Below are positions 1 to 7,652 of a stretch of DNA of 46,240 nucleotides, in pieces (the stretch's first letter is position 1; each line of letters begins with the position of its first letter). Origin of the DNA: Lachnospiraceae bacterium (GTDB taxonomy: Bacteria; Bacillota; Clostridia; Lachnospirales; Lachnospiraceae). The stretch is taken from NCBI GenBank assembly GCA_015057955.1, contig SVDE01000006.1:1-46240 (forward strand), written 5' to 3'. A program made the position numbers and the translations under genes. A model generated the notes under the pieces. That model saw only the letters and a list, made by a program, of their open reading frames with translations, searched no databases and was not told where the DNA came from.

Positions 1-22
1 TTCTAACAGCTTAAGCAATAAG

Positions 23-344
23 ATGGATAAGATCCTTACTGGATGTAAGGTATCTCAACCAAAATATATTGTAGTAGGAGGGGGAAACTCCTGAAGACGC
101 TCTTGCTCGTGAGATAAAAGAAGAATTGGATACAGAAATCGAAGTCGGTGATTATATTATGACCGTCGAGTATGACTATCCGGAATTTCATCTTTCTATG
201 GATTGCTTTTGGTGCAGCATAATAAGTGGGAAACTTACATTATTAGAGCACGAAGCTGCCAAGTGGCTACCTTTGGATGATCTTAGGCAGGTGAAGTGGC
301 TGCCGGCAGATCTGGTGATAATTGAGAGAATTGAGAAAGAATAA
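23..344 (+). pseudogene. Broken NUDIX hydrolase (MutT/CTP pyrophosphohydrolase-like)
   Basis: The frame open from position 78 to the stop at 342-344 encodes the second half of a Nudix box (GETPEDALAREIKEEL) and a typical C-terminal half ending in WLPADLVIIERIEKE. NUDIX enzymes of this type hydrolyse damaged or non-canonical nucleoside triphosphates. Two in-frame TAG codons at 72-77 lie directly before the box, so the usual start and the GGK part of the motif are missing in this frame. Another frame (23-94) reads PKYIVVGGG and then stops, which resembles the N-terminal side of a Nudix box. A small deletion or recombination inside the box would explain both fragments. A TTG at 126 could only start a stub lacking the catalytic motif. 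A sequencing error cannot be excluded, and the N-terminal fragment may continue left of the window. Confidence 0.6.
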
Positions 345-349
345 AGGAC

Positions 350-670
350 ATGAAACCCGAAACCATATCCCGCATTAGAAATTTTACTATCGACCGTGAC
401 TGGGACCAGTTCCATAGTCCTGCAAATCTTGCAAAATCCATATCCATAGAGGCAAACGAACTCCTGGAATGCTTCCAGTGGAGCGATACAGACTATGACC
501 TCGAGCATGTTAAAGAAGAACTTGCTGATGTAATAGTATATTGCCAAGACATGCTGGATAAGCTGGGTTTGGATGTCGACGAAATCGTAAATGCCAAGAT
601 GGCGAAGAACGAAGCAAAGTATCCGGTAGAGAAGGCATTTGGCAGCGCTGCAAAGTATGACCAGCTGTGA
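350..670 (+). CDS. MazG-like nucleotide pyrophosphohydrolase (dCTPase type)
   Basis: This 106-residue all-helical protein carries the MazG metal-binding pattern: an EANELLE segment near residues 34-40 and an EELADVI segment near 56-62, which supply the acidic residues that bind Mg2+. The length and the DRDWDQFHSPANLAKS start match the short MazG-like/dCTP pyrophosphatase family, which removes pyrophosphate from non-canonical (deoxy)nucleoside triphosphates. The ATG lies 5 bp after the broken NUDIX gene, another nucleotide-pool-cleaning family. A GGA lies very close to the ATG, so initiation may be modest or coupled. The family assignment is firm; the substrate is inferred. Confidence 0.85.
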   Translation: MKPETISRIRNFTIDRDWDQFHSPANLAKSISIEANELLECFQWSDTDYDLEHVKEELADVIVYCQDMLDKLGLDVDEIVNAKMAKNEAKYPVEKAFGSAAKYDQL

Positions 671-687
671 AATAAAGGGTAAAAATT

Positions 688-999
688 ATGTCATCAACCA
701 AAGAATATCTTAACTTCATCCTGGAACAGCTATCGGAATTGGACGATATATCGTACAAGGCCATGATGGGGGAATTCATCATTTACTATAAGGGGAAGAT
801 CGTTGGCGGGATCTATGACGACAGATTCCTGGTCAAGCCTGTGAAGGCTGCAAGGGACTTTATGCCGGAGGCTGAATTGGAACTGCCGTATGAAGGCGCC
901 AAGGAAATGCTTCTGGTGGACAATGTTGATAATAAAGAATATCTGCGGGATCTGCTGGATGCGATGTTTGATGAACTTCCGGCTCCGAAGAAGAAATAG
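688..999 (+). CDS. TfoX/Sxy N-terminal domain protein
   Basis: This 103-residue protein is a stand-alone TfoX N-terminal domain: a helix with LEQLSELDDISYKAMMGEF, then a strand with KIVGGIYDDRFLVKPV, then a closing helix. In gammaproteobacteria the full-length TfoX regulates competence. In Bacillota the lone N-terminal domain is common, without known function. A Lys/Pro-rich tail (PAPKKK) ends the protein. It lies in a close row of small genes (350-3850) that are probably co-transcribed. The family call is reliable; a competence role should not be assumed. Confidence 0.8.
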   Translation: MSSTKEYLNFILEQLSELDDISYKAMMGEFIIYYKGKIVGGIYDDRFLVKPVKAARDFMPEAELELPYEGAKEMLLVDNVDNKEYLRDLLDAMFDELPAPKKK

Positions 1000-1023
1000 G
1001 CTATATGAGACTGGAGAACCAAG

Positions 1024-1476
1024 ATGGTCAGAGAAGCCGGCAAAACCGATCTTAGTATTGTAAGAGAGATCACTCAAACAACCATAAGATCCATATATCC
1101 GAGATACTATCCGGCGGGTGCGGTAGAGTTCTTTTCAAAGTATCATTCGGATGAGAATATCATGGCAGATCTCCTTGCCGGCAAGGTCTATATTTTATAT
1201 GCTGATGAAGTACCGGTTGGCACTGTAACCATTTCGGAAAACCATATCAACAGGCTGTTTGTCCTGCCTGAACATCAGCATAAAGGCTATGGAAAGGTAC
1301 TTTTGGATCTAGCAGAGAAGAAGGTATTTGAAAACTACGATCATGCCGAGATCGATGCTTCATTTCCCGCAAAGAAGATGTATATTAAGCGCGGATACAA
1401 AGAGATAGAGTATGGCATCATAACAACGGATAACGGGGATCATCTCTGTTTTGATATCATGAGATTGGAAAGATAA
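1024..1476 (+). CDS. GNAT family N-acetyltransferase
   Basis: This is a 150-residue single GNAT fold. The acetyl-CoA pyrophosphate-binding segment is visible as LPEHQHKGYGKVLLDLAEKK (about residues 80-99), with the Q-x-K-G-x-G signature after a strand with INRLFVL. The next strand and YIKRGYKE give the usual motif B and end of the fold. GNAT enzymes acetylate small molecules or protein amines, and the substrate cannot be read here. A GGAG lies 9 nt before the ATG. The stop codon directly precedes the next start at 1477, implying translational coupling. Confidence 0.85.
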   Translation: MVREAGKTDLSIVREITQTTIRSIYPRYYPAGAVEFFSKYHSDENIMADLLAGKVYILYADEVPVGTVTISENHINRLFVLPEHQHKGYGKVLLDLAEKKVFENYDHAEIDASFPAKKMYIKRGYKEIEYGIITTDNGDHLCFDIMRLER

Positions 1477-2661
1477 ATGATCACCAAAGAGCAGGCCAGA
1501 CAATTCATCCTTGCCAAGCAGGGACTCATAGGGGATTACCGCTTCGTAGGACAGCAGGGGGCATATGATTATGTCCGCCAGGCAGGGTGCATACAGTTTG
1601 ATCCGATAGATGTGTGCGGGAATAATCCTGCGCTGACTTTGCAGTCCAGGGTAAAAGGCTTCAGGAAGCAGATGCTTCAGGACCTTTTATACAAAGACCG
1701 CAAACTGGTTGATTATGCAGATAAAGAATTGGCCATCTGGCCTACAGAAGACTGGCCTTATTTCTCATTTTACAGGGAGCGGAGCCGCAAGCTTGGAGAA
1801 ACATTTGACGGGCTGGAAGAGTTGAAGGAGCAGGCGATCGCTTATATCGATGAGAATGGTCCGGTCAACAGCGATACACTTCCCCTTGAAGGTCGGATCT
1901 TCTGGCATTCATCCATGCATTGGAGCGGTAACTGGCATGGACAGTCGCCGGCGGCAAGGTCTGTATTAGAGCAGCTGTACACTGACGGAGAACTGATCAT
2001 CCACCATAAAAAAGGAAGCCGCAAGTTCTATGATCTTGCAGCGAAGCATTTGCCTGAGCATGTGCTTAGTGCAGAGAATCCATGTAAAGATGAGACCGAG
2101 CTCTTGTGCTGGCGTGTGCTCAGAAGGATTGGGGCAGTTGGGCTCCTGTGGGATAAGAACACCACAGCATTTCTCGGGATCAACATAAATGCTGAAAAGC
2201 GAAAGAGCATCCTTGCCAAACTGACGGATGAGGGAAAGATCTGCCCTGTCACAGTGGAAGGAATAAAGACGCCTTTCTATTATCTGGCAGAAGACGATGC
2301 CCTGATGAAGGAGGTCGTGAGCGGCCAGGCGGATCTGAAGCCGCGCATGTCTTTTATTGCCCCGCTGGATCCGCTTATGTGGGATAAAGCACTGATCGCA
2401 TCATTATGGGACTTCACATATGCTTGGGAGATATATGTCCCTGCAGCTAAGCGCAAGTATGGTTATTACACCCTTCCGATCCTATATGGTGACCGGTTTG
2501 TCGGCAGGATCGAGCCCGTGCCGGACCGCAAAGAAGGCGTCCTTCGTGTGAAGGGCCTCTGGTGGGAACCGAAAGTCCGACAGACAAAGAAGCTGAATAC
2601 TGCTTTGGAGCGGACCCTTCGGGAATTTGGCAAGTTTAACGACTGCACTCCTATGAAATAA
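1477..2661 (+). CDS. AlkZ/YcaQ-type winged-helix DNA glycosylase
   Basis: This 394-residue protein belongs to the HTH_42 (AlkZ/YcaQ) family, tandem winged-helix proteins that excise bulky alkylated bases and unhook interstrand crosslinks. The segment GCIQFDPIDV (about residues 33-42) carries the Q-x-D motif at the place of the catalytic residues of YcaQ-type members; Streptomyces AlkZ has Q-x-Q there. Other family-like stretches are the SMHWSG region and the DPLMWDKALIASLWDF region near residue 310. The start immediately follows the GNAT stop. E. coli YcaQ and AlkZ have been characterised; activity of this copy is inferred. A second, distantly AlkZ-related gene lies at 8836. Confidence 0.82.
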   Translation: MITKEQARQFILAKQGLIGDYRFVGQQGAYDYVRQAGCIQFDPIDVCGNNPALTLQSRVKGFRKQMLQDLLYKDRKLVDYADKELAIWPTEDWPYFSFYRERSRKLGETFDGLEELKEQAIAYIDENGPVNSDTLPLEGRIFWHSSMHWSGNWHGQSPAARSVLEQLYTDGELIIHHKKGSRKFYDLAAKHLPEHVLSAENPCKDETELLCWRVLRRIGAVGLLWDKNTTAFLGININAEKRKSILAKLTDEGKICPVTVEGIKTPFYYLAEDDALMKEVVSGQADLKPRMSFIAPLDPLMWDKALIASLWDFTYAWEIYVPAAKRKYGYYTLPILYGDRFVGRIEPVPDRKEGVLRVKGLWWEPKVRQTKKLNTALERTLREFGKFNDCTPMK

Positions 2662-2663
2662 CA

Positions 2664-3284
2664 ATGATAAACATAAAAGACATCGAAGCACAGGCTGCAT
2701 TCTGGGATGCCAAAGCAAAGCCTTGCTCAGCTTATGAAAGAAGAAGTGAATATGCAGATGAATTCCTGCGCCGCAGCGGATTACAGCCCGGAGAAACCGT
2801 GTTTGATATGGGCTGTGGTTCCGGAACGCTGTGCCTGCCGCTTGCGGACGATGGTCACAAAGTCTTCTGCGCAGATCTGTCAGAGAAAATGCTGCAGTCG
2901 GTCAGGGATGTGATCGAAGAAGAGGGCATTAGCCTGCTCTCGCTTAAGAAACTTTCCTGGCAGGAGGACTGGGATCAGTATGATCTCCCGGTATGCGACC
3001 TGGCCTTTGCCAGCAGAAGTATGTTCGGGGTTGATCCGGCCAATTGTGCGGCAAAGCTTTCCGGCAGAGCTAAAAGAAGAGTATGCATAAGTCTGCCGGT
3101 CAATTCAGACAAGTTCACTGATCCGGGGTCACCATATGATCTGAGTGGCAGAAACCTTAATGCGTTTGCGAAGCAGTGTATTGATGCTGTCCGGAAGCTC
3201 GGGTTTACACCTGTGCTTGAATACATGGATCATGGAATGAAAGACGGCATCCCCACCTGGGCGTTTATCAGGTGGGATGTATAA
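2664..3284 (+). CDS. Class I SAM-dependent methyltransferase
   Basis: This 206-residue protein shows the Rossmann methyltransferase motif I (VFDMGCGSGTLCLPLA, about residues 46-61) followed by an acidic motif II (VFCADLSEKM). LAFASRSMFG near residue 113 is in the place of motif IV. The substrate is not evident; the family includes small-molecule and cofactor methylases. The start is 2 bp after the upstream stop and the Shine-Dalgarno is weak, consistent with coupled translation. The stop TAA overlaps the next ATG by one base. Confidence 0.8.
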   Translation: MINIKDIEAQAAFWDAKAKPCSAYERRSEYADEFLRRSGLQPGETVFDMGCGSGTLCLPLADDGHKVFCADLSEKMLQSVRDVIEEEGISLLSLKKLSWQEDWDQYDLPVCDLAFASRSMFGVDPANCAAKLSGRAKRRVCISLPVNSDKFTDPGSPYDLSGRNLNAFAKQCIDAVRKLGFTPVLEYMDHGMKDGIPTWAFIRWDV

Positions 3285-3850
3285 TGGCAGGGACATTTGA
3301 AAGGTATAAACAGAGCATGGGCGTGTTATATTTCGTAAGACACGGACAGACCGTGTGGAATGTTGCAAATAAGATATGCGGGGCAACTGACATTGCGCTG
3401 ACCGAGCTTGGTCATCAGCAGGCCATTGAAACAGGACATAAGATCCTCGAAGAAGGCATTCAGGCTGATGAGATTCTGTACTCGCCGCTGATAAGGGCGG
3501 CTGATACAGCCAGACACATTTCAGAGATCACCGGCATACCTGCCAGAGAGGAGCCTCGCCTAAAGGAACAGCACTTTGGCAAATGGGAGGGTACCCCACG
3601 TGACGGAAAGGATTTCGAGAAAGCCAAGGCCTGCTTTGTGACTGATTGGGATGGCGGCGAATCCATGATGCGTGTAGGGCAGAGGATGTATAATCTTCTG
3701 GATGAGATCACACAGAGTGACAAGACTTACATCCTGGTTGCCCATAACGGCATCGCCAGGATGGTCCAGTCCTACTTTTACAACATGACAAATGAATCAT
3801 TTGCAAGATTCGGTGTCCCTAACTGTGAAATATTGAGATACGAATTTTGA
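3284..3850 (+). CDS. Histidine phosphatase family protein (phosphoglycerate mutase-like)
   Basis: The catalytic signature FVRHGQTVWN is near residues 16-25, with the RHG histidine that becomes phosphorylated. LYSPLIRAADTAR carries the second arginine, and VAHNGIARM holds the proton-donor-side histidine. At about 188 residues this is a single-domain member; substrates range from phosphosugars to nucleotides. The ATG at 3284 overlaps the upstream stop (TAATG) with an AGGTGGG about 8 nt upstream. An internal ATG at 3317, directly before GVLYFVRHG, would also give a full domain. Confidence 0.85.
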   Translation: MAGTFERYKQSMGVLYFVRHGQTVWNVANKICGATDIALTELGHQQAIETGHKILEEGIQADEILYSPLIRAADTARHISEITGIPAREEPRLKEQHFGKWEGTPRDGKDFEKAKACFVTDWDGGESMMRVGQRMYNLLDEITQSDKTYILVAHNGIARMVQSYFYNMTNESFARFGVPNCEILRYEF

Positions 3851-3883
3851 ATGTAGTGGTGGCATTTGTATAGAGAGTGACAT

Positions 3884-4261
3884 ATGACACGAGGAACTAA
3901 AGTAAGATCGATCCTTGCGCTTGTATTTGGCATCATCGCCCTGAACGGCGCTGTTACGGGTATATTTGAGGCTCTTCTTCTGGGAAGTGTCCTGGTTCCC
4001 TATAGTTCACTGTATGAAAGCGGCGGCAGTCTCATTTTTTATGGCGTTGCGAATTTCGCGCATGTGATCTCATATGTTGCATTTGTGGTCATATCATTTG
4101 CATGTGCGGCTGAGGCTATCGGGTTTGGCATCCCTTCGCTCATCCTTAGTTTTTGGGCTGCTCCGGGAAGTAAGATGAAGTTATTTTCAAGGATATTTTC
4201 CATCGCAGGTATGGCCGGCGGAGCGACAGTGCTCCTTTTGATCATTATTTTCCTGCTGTGA
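3884..4261 (+). CDS. Small integral membrane protein, function unknown
   Basis: This 125-residue protein has three hydrophobic segments: residues about 7-38, 45-75 (VISYVAFVVISFACAAEA) and a C-terminal one ending in VLLLIIIFLL. There is a basic break (PGSKMKLFSR) before the last helix. No catalytic motif or signal peptidase site is visible. It sits between the histidine phosphatase and a pair of 59 bp palindromic repeats. The topology suggests a small tetra- or tri-spanning protein of the DUF4064/DUF4190 kind, but I cannot assign the family with confidence. Confidence 0.65.
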   Translation: MTRGTKVRSILALVFGIIALNGAVTGIFEALLLGSVLVPYSSLYESGGSLIFYGVANFAHVISYVAFVVISFACAAEAIGFGIPSLILSFWAAPGSKMKLFSRIFSIAGMAGGATVLLLIIIFLL

Positions 4262-4283
4262 TGATTAAAAACTGCAGGATGAC

Positions 4284-4342
4284 TTTCCCAAATCTCCGGA
4301 CTTTCTCGCGAAAATGACATCTTACTCATGAGATTGGGGAAA
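4284..4342. repeat. 59 bp palindromic element, copy 1 (TTTCCC arm type)
   Basis: The left arm TTTCCCAAATCTC (4284-4296) and right arm GAGATTGGGGAAA (4330-4342) pair over 13 positions with one mismatch and enclose 33 bp. The unit is 59 bp, the same length as unrelated-looking elements elsewhere in the window. Positions 4284-4299 also form a perfect 16 bp inverted repeat with 4411-4426 of copy 2. Confidence 0.8.
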
Positions 4343-4367
4343 GAAACCATAAGATATGCGGCAATAG

Positions 4368-4426
4368 TTTCCCCAATCTCCGCAATCACAGCGGAAAATC
4401 ATCATTACTCCCGGAGATTTGGGAAA
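4368..4426. repeat. 59 bp palindromic element, copy 2 (TTTCCC arm type)
   Basis: The left arm TTTCCCCAATCTC (4368-4380) and right arm GAGATTTGGGAAA (4414-4426) enclose 33 bp. It is a direct, diverged duplicate of copy 1 (shared CTCCG, GCG-AAAAT and CATTACTC blocks) after a 25 bp spacer. Its left arm pairs perfectly with the right arm of copy 1. The pair fills most of the gap between the membrane protein and the PPC-domain gene. Confidence 0.8.
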
Positions 4427-4482
4427 CTGCCTGAACTATATTGTTCATGGCGTTCGCCGGCGCATGATGTTTGGAGGATTAA

Positions 4483-4920
4483 ATGGATTACAGGATCATG
4501 AATGGCATCTGTTATGCCAGAATAGATAAAGGTGAAGAGATAATTGAAAGCCTGCTCGACATTTGCCGCGCGCAGGGCATTAAGTCGGCTGTATTTACCG
4601 GCATAGGCGGATGCAGCCGGGCGGAGCTTCAGACATTTATTCCGGAAGAAGGTACATTTGAGACCGAAACGCTGCAGGGCATGCTGGAGCTGATAAACAT
4701 TACCGGCAATATAGTCTCGGATGATGACGATCAGCTGTTCCATCATACGCATGCTGTGTTCTCATACAAACAGGGAGCGGAGCACAAGATGGCAGCCGGG
4801 CATATCAAGTCCGTTGAAGTTCTTTATACGGCGGAGATAGAACTAAGGCCTGTAACCGGCGGAGTGATCCGCAGAAAGTATGATCCTGAGACGGGCACAG
4901 GTTTCTGGAATTTTGATTAA
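4483..4920 (+). CDS. PPC/DUF296 domain protein
   Basis: This 145-residue protein is a single PPC (plant and prokaryote conserved, DUF296) domain. It has RIDKGEEIIESLLDIC at the start, the GIGGCSRAEL turn near residues 40-50, and the HTHAVFS strand carrying histidines near 86-88. Plant members carry AT-hooks and bind DNA; bacterial members are stand-alone trimers, sometimes metal-binding, with no established role. A clear GGAGG lies 6 nt before the ATG, downstream of the 59 bp repeat pair. No AT-hook is present, so DNA binding is not supported by the sequence. Confidence 0.85.
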   Translation: MDYRIMNGICYARIDKGEEIIESLLDICRAQGIKSAVFTGIGGCSRAELQTFIPEEGTFETETLQGMLELINITGNIVSDDDDQLFHHTHAVFSYKQGAEHKMAAGHIKSVEVLYTAEIELRPVTGGVIRRKYDPETGTGFWNFD

Positions 4921-4943
4921 TAAAACTCACGGAGGTGTATATT

Positions 4944-5411
4944 ATGAGCAAAGTATTAGTAGCATATTTCAGTGCAAGCAATGTAACAGCGAAGGCAGCA
5001 GCCAAGGTTGCCGAGATCGCAGGGGCTGATCTGTTCGAAATCAAGCCGGCTGTACCTTATACCAAGGCGGACCTCAACTGGATGGACAAGAAATCCAGGT
5101 CAAGCGTTGAGATGAATGACAAGAGCTCCAGACCGGAAGTGGCAGAAAAACTGGAGAACATGGCTGACTATGATGTGATCCTTCTGGGATTCCCAATCTG
5201 GTGGTATGTTGCGCCTACAATCATCAATACATTTCTTGAGCAGTATGACTTCAGCAACAAGAAGATCGTTCTGTTCGCAACCTCAGGCGGCAGCGGATTC
5301 GGCAAGGCTGTTGAAGGCCTGAAGGTAAGCGTTGATCCTTCATGCACAATTACCGAGGGCGCGATCCTGAACAGAGGCATTTCCGAGGATGTAGTGAAGG
5401 GCTGGATTTAA
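4944..5411 (+). CDS. Flavodoxin
   Basis: The N-terminus KVLVAYFSASNVTAKAA is the FMN phosphate-binding loop, in the Flavodoxin_4 version. LLGFPIWWYVAPTII gives the W-containing loop against the flavin, and LFATSGGSGFG the third FMN-binding segment. At about 155 residues it is a normal-length soluble flavodoxin-like electron carrier or quinone reductase. The ATG at 4944 is chosen because GGAGG (4931-4935) is correctly spaced; a GTG at 4935 overlaps that site and is unlikely. The physiological partner is unknown. Confidence 0.88.
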   Translation: MSKVLVAYFSASNVTAKAAAKVAEIAGADLFEIKPAVPYTKADLNWMDKKSRSSVEMNDKSSRPEVAEKLENMADYDVILLGFPIWWYVAPTIINTFLEQYDFSNKKIVLFATSGGSGFGKAVEGLKVSVDPSCTITEGAILNRGISEDVVKGWI

Positions 5412-5440
5412 CATAGCTGCCCGTTAAAGGGACATTCATA

Positions 5441-5495
5441 CGAAAAAGTTGAAAAAATTCAAAGTAAAAGTGCGAAAAAGTTGAAAAAATTCAAA
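5441..5495 (+). repeat. Two 23 bp direct repeats upstream of the DUF4143 ATPase
   Basis: The 23-mer beginning CGAAAAAGTTG and ending AAATTCAAA occurs at 5441-5463 and 5473-5495, a 32 bp period. It contains the small palindrome TTGAA-N4-TTCAA. A related inverted copy overlaps the promoter (5507-5523). The spacing of about three helical turns suggests a regulator or the gene product binding there; this is inference. Confidence 0.6.
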
Positions 5496-5499
5496 TAAT

Positions 5500-5528
5500 T
5501 TGCATTTTCGCTTTGAATTTTTTATAAT
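5500..5528 (+). promoter_or_regulatory. Sigma-A-type promoter of the DUF4143 ATPase
   Basis: TTGCAT (5500-5505), a 17 bp spacer and a perfect TATAAT (5523-5528) form a near-consensus promoter. Transcription would begin near 5535, which favours the ATG at 5574 over the one at 5544. The two 23 bp direct repeats lie immediately upstream. Confidence 0.7.
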
Positions 5529-5573
5529 GGCTTCGAAAGCATCATGTTGAACAGCAAAGTGGTGAGTGAAAAA

Positions 5574-6869
5574 ATGTATAGAAAATTCATTGAAACCCTG
5601 AGACGGTGGGAAGCAAATAATACAAAAGAGCCGCTCCTGATTACCGGTGCAAGGCAGGTGGGGAAGACCTGGCTGATAAAGGAATTCTGTTCAAAAGAAT
5701 ACGACGATCATCTGTATCTGAACTTTGAAAGCGAGCCTCAGCTGGCAAGCATATTTGAGTCAAGTCTGGATCCAAAGGAAATAATCCGCAGGCTTGGAGT
5801 ATTTGCAGGGCGTCCGGTCAGTTCACAGACAGCATTGATATTTGATGAGATACAGAAATGTGAAAAGGCGGTTACTTCACTGAAGTATTTTTGCGAAGCT
5901 GAGGAAAACTACAGAGTGATCGGCGCGGGGAGTCTGTTGGGAGTCAAGATCAACCGATTCGAGTCGTCATTTCCGGTTGGCAAGGTTAAAGTGGTAAATC
6001 TTCCTCCAATGGATTTTGAGGAATTCCTGCTGGCGTCCGGAGAGGGGCTGCTTGCTGAAGAGATAAGAAATTCATATAACAAGATGCAAAAATTGCCCGA
6101 ATTATTGCATGAAAAGACAATTCGTCTGTACCATGATTATCTGTATGTGGGTGGAATGCCCAGATGTATTAATGACTATGTTCAGAATGGATGCGATATT
6201 TCATATTTCGATCGTGAACTGCAGGGAAACATTATCCTGGCTTATACTGCTGATATGAGCAAGTATACCTCCGGAGCGGCTGAAAGCGTCAAGATCAGGG
6301 AAATATATGATTCAGTTCCTCGTCAGCTTGCCAGAGAAAATCCTAAATTCAAATATAAGGACATACGGGGAAATGCAAATAAAAGAGATTTCCATCTGCC
6401 TCTGGACTGGCTCGTTTCTTCCGGAATTGTAATAAAAGTTGTAAAGGCGGAGCTGCCGCAAAATCCCCTGAAAGCATATGAAAATGAAAGCATATTTAAA
6501 GTCTATATGTCAGATGTGGGATTGCTTTCATTTGCAAGCGGAGTGAATTATAAGAGCTTTATTTCAGCAGAGGATAATATTTTCAAGGGCGCCATTACTG
6601 AAAACTATGTGATACAGTCCCTGGCTTCTCAGGGGCGAAGCCTGTTCTACTTCAAACCTGACGAGAGCATGGAGATAGATGTTTTACTGGAAGATGGAGA
6701 CAGCGTGATCCCTGTTGAGATCAAGTCCGGCAGACATAAACGGTCAACCAGTTTGAAAAACTATAATAACAAATTTGTTCCTCAAAAAATGATAAGGATC
6801 TCCGAAAATAATTTTGGACAGGCAGATAATCTGATATCCATACCGCTATATGCGGTTTTCTGCATCTAA
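5574..6869 (+). CDS. AAA ATPase with DUF4143 domain
   Basis: This protein of about 431 residues has a Walker A ITGARQVGKTW near residue 25 and a Walker B ALIFDEIQKC near residue 85. The sensor-like segment VIGAGSLLG follows, and the C-terminal DUF4143 domain ends with a nuclease-like IDVLLE...VPVEIKSG signature. This is the AAA_14/DUF4143 family, common and often multicopy in anaerobes, with unknown role. ATG 5574 (MYRKFIETLRRW) matches usual family starts and leaves a 39 nt leader; ATG 5544 would be nearly leaderless. The gene and its upstream are more AT-rich than the neighbours and it has its own promoter, which suggests acquisition. Confidence 0.85.
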   Translation: MYRKFIETLRRWEANNTKEPLLITGARQVGKTWLIKEFCSKEYDDHLYLNFESEPQLASIFESSLDPKEIIRRLGVFAGRPVSSQTALIFDEIQKCEKAVTSLKYFCEAEENYRVIGAGSLLGVKINRFESSFPVGKVKVVNLPPMDFEEFLLASGEGLLAEEIRNSYNKMQKLPELLHEKTIRLYHDYLYVGGMPRCINDYVQNGCDISYFDRELQGNIILAYTADMSKYTSGAAESVKIREIYDSVPRQLARENPKFKYKDIRGNANKRDFHLPLDWLVSSGIVIKVVKAELPQNPLKAYENESIFKVYMSDVGLLSFASGVNYKSFISAEDNIFKGAITENYVIQSLASQGRSLFYFKPDESMEIDVLLEDGDSVIPVEIKSGRHKRSTSLKNYNNKFVPQKMIRISENNFGQADNLISIPLYAVFCI

Positions 6870-6902
6870 AATGGCAAACATCGTTCAGCAACATCGAACG
6901 CT

Positions 6903-7652
6903 ATGAACTACAGAGAATACGGCAGTGAAAATAAAGAAGTGATAATGTTCCTGCACGGAGGAGGCCTGTCCTGGTGGAACTACCGGGAAGAGGCGGAAAT
7001 GCTGCAGGACAGATACCGTGTGGTCATACCCATCCTGGACGGGCACTCCGGAAGCGACAGGCATTTTACATCCATAGAGGACAACGCGGCAGAGATCATC
7101 GCCTTTATAGATGAGCATTTTGGCGGAAGCGTCCTCATGATCGGAGGCCTTTCCTTCGGCGCGCAGATATTGGTTGAGATCCTCTCAGAGCGGAAGGACA
7201 TCTGCCGTCATGCGCTGGTCGAAAGCGCGATGGTAGAACCGTCTCAGTTTACCAATTCAATGATAAAGTCCGCATTCGGCAGCAGCTTCTGGCTGATAAA
7301 ACAAAGGTGGTTTGCCAAGCTGCAGTTCAAGTCAATGCACATGAAACCGGAGCTTTTCGAGGATTATTACAGAGATACCTGCGCCGTTGAGAAGGAAGAC
7401 CTGATCGCATTGCTTCAGGCCAATACCGCATATGAACTGAAGGAGTCTTTCAAAGACAGCCAGGCAGACGTGCACATTTACATCGGCCAGAAAGAGAACA
7501 AAGGGATCAGGGCATCTGCCTTACAGATGCAGTCGGTCAAACCGGGTACTTCCCTGGACATCCTGCCCAGGCTCTATCACGGAGAGTTTTCCATAAACCA
7601 CGCGGATGATTATGTAAGGGAAGTAGAACTGATCCTGAACGGAGTTAAGTAA
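6903..7652 (+). CDS. Alpha/beta hydrolase
   Basis: This 249-residue alpha/beta hydrolase has the oxyanion-side FLHGGGLSWWNY (about residues 16-27), the nucleophile elbow GGLSFGAQ with Ser near 84, and a late LYHGEFSINHADDYV segment that provides the catalytic histidine. There is no signal peptide, so it is cytosolic. Esterase, lipase or C-C hydrolase activity is possible; the substrate is not visible. There is no good Shine-Dalgarno before the ATG. Its stop overlaps the start of the GNAT-MsrA fusion by one base at 7652, showing coupling. Confidence 0.82.
   Translation: MNYREYGSENKEVIMFLHGGGLSWWNYREEAEMLQDRYRVVIPILDGHSGSDRHFTSIEDNAAEIIAFIDEHFGGSVLMIGGLSFGAQILVEILSERKDICRHALVESAMVEPSQFTNSMIKSAFGSSFWLIKQRWFAKLQFKSMHMKPELFEDYYRDTCAVEKEDLIALLQANTAYELKESFKDSQADVHIYIGQKENKGIRASALQMQSVKPGTSLDILPRLYHGEFSINHADDYVREVELILNGVK

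Noticed and set aside
4935-4943. GTG start three codons earlier for the flavodoxin
   Set aside because: It overlaps the GGAGG ribosome site that serves the ATG at 4944.
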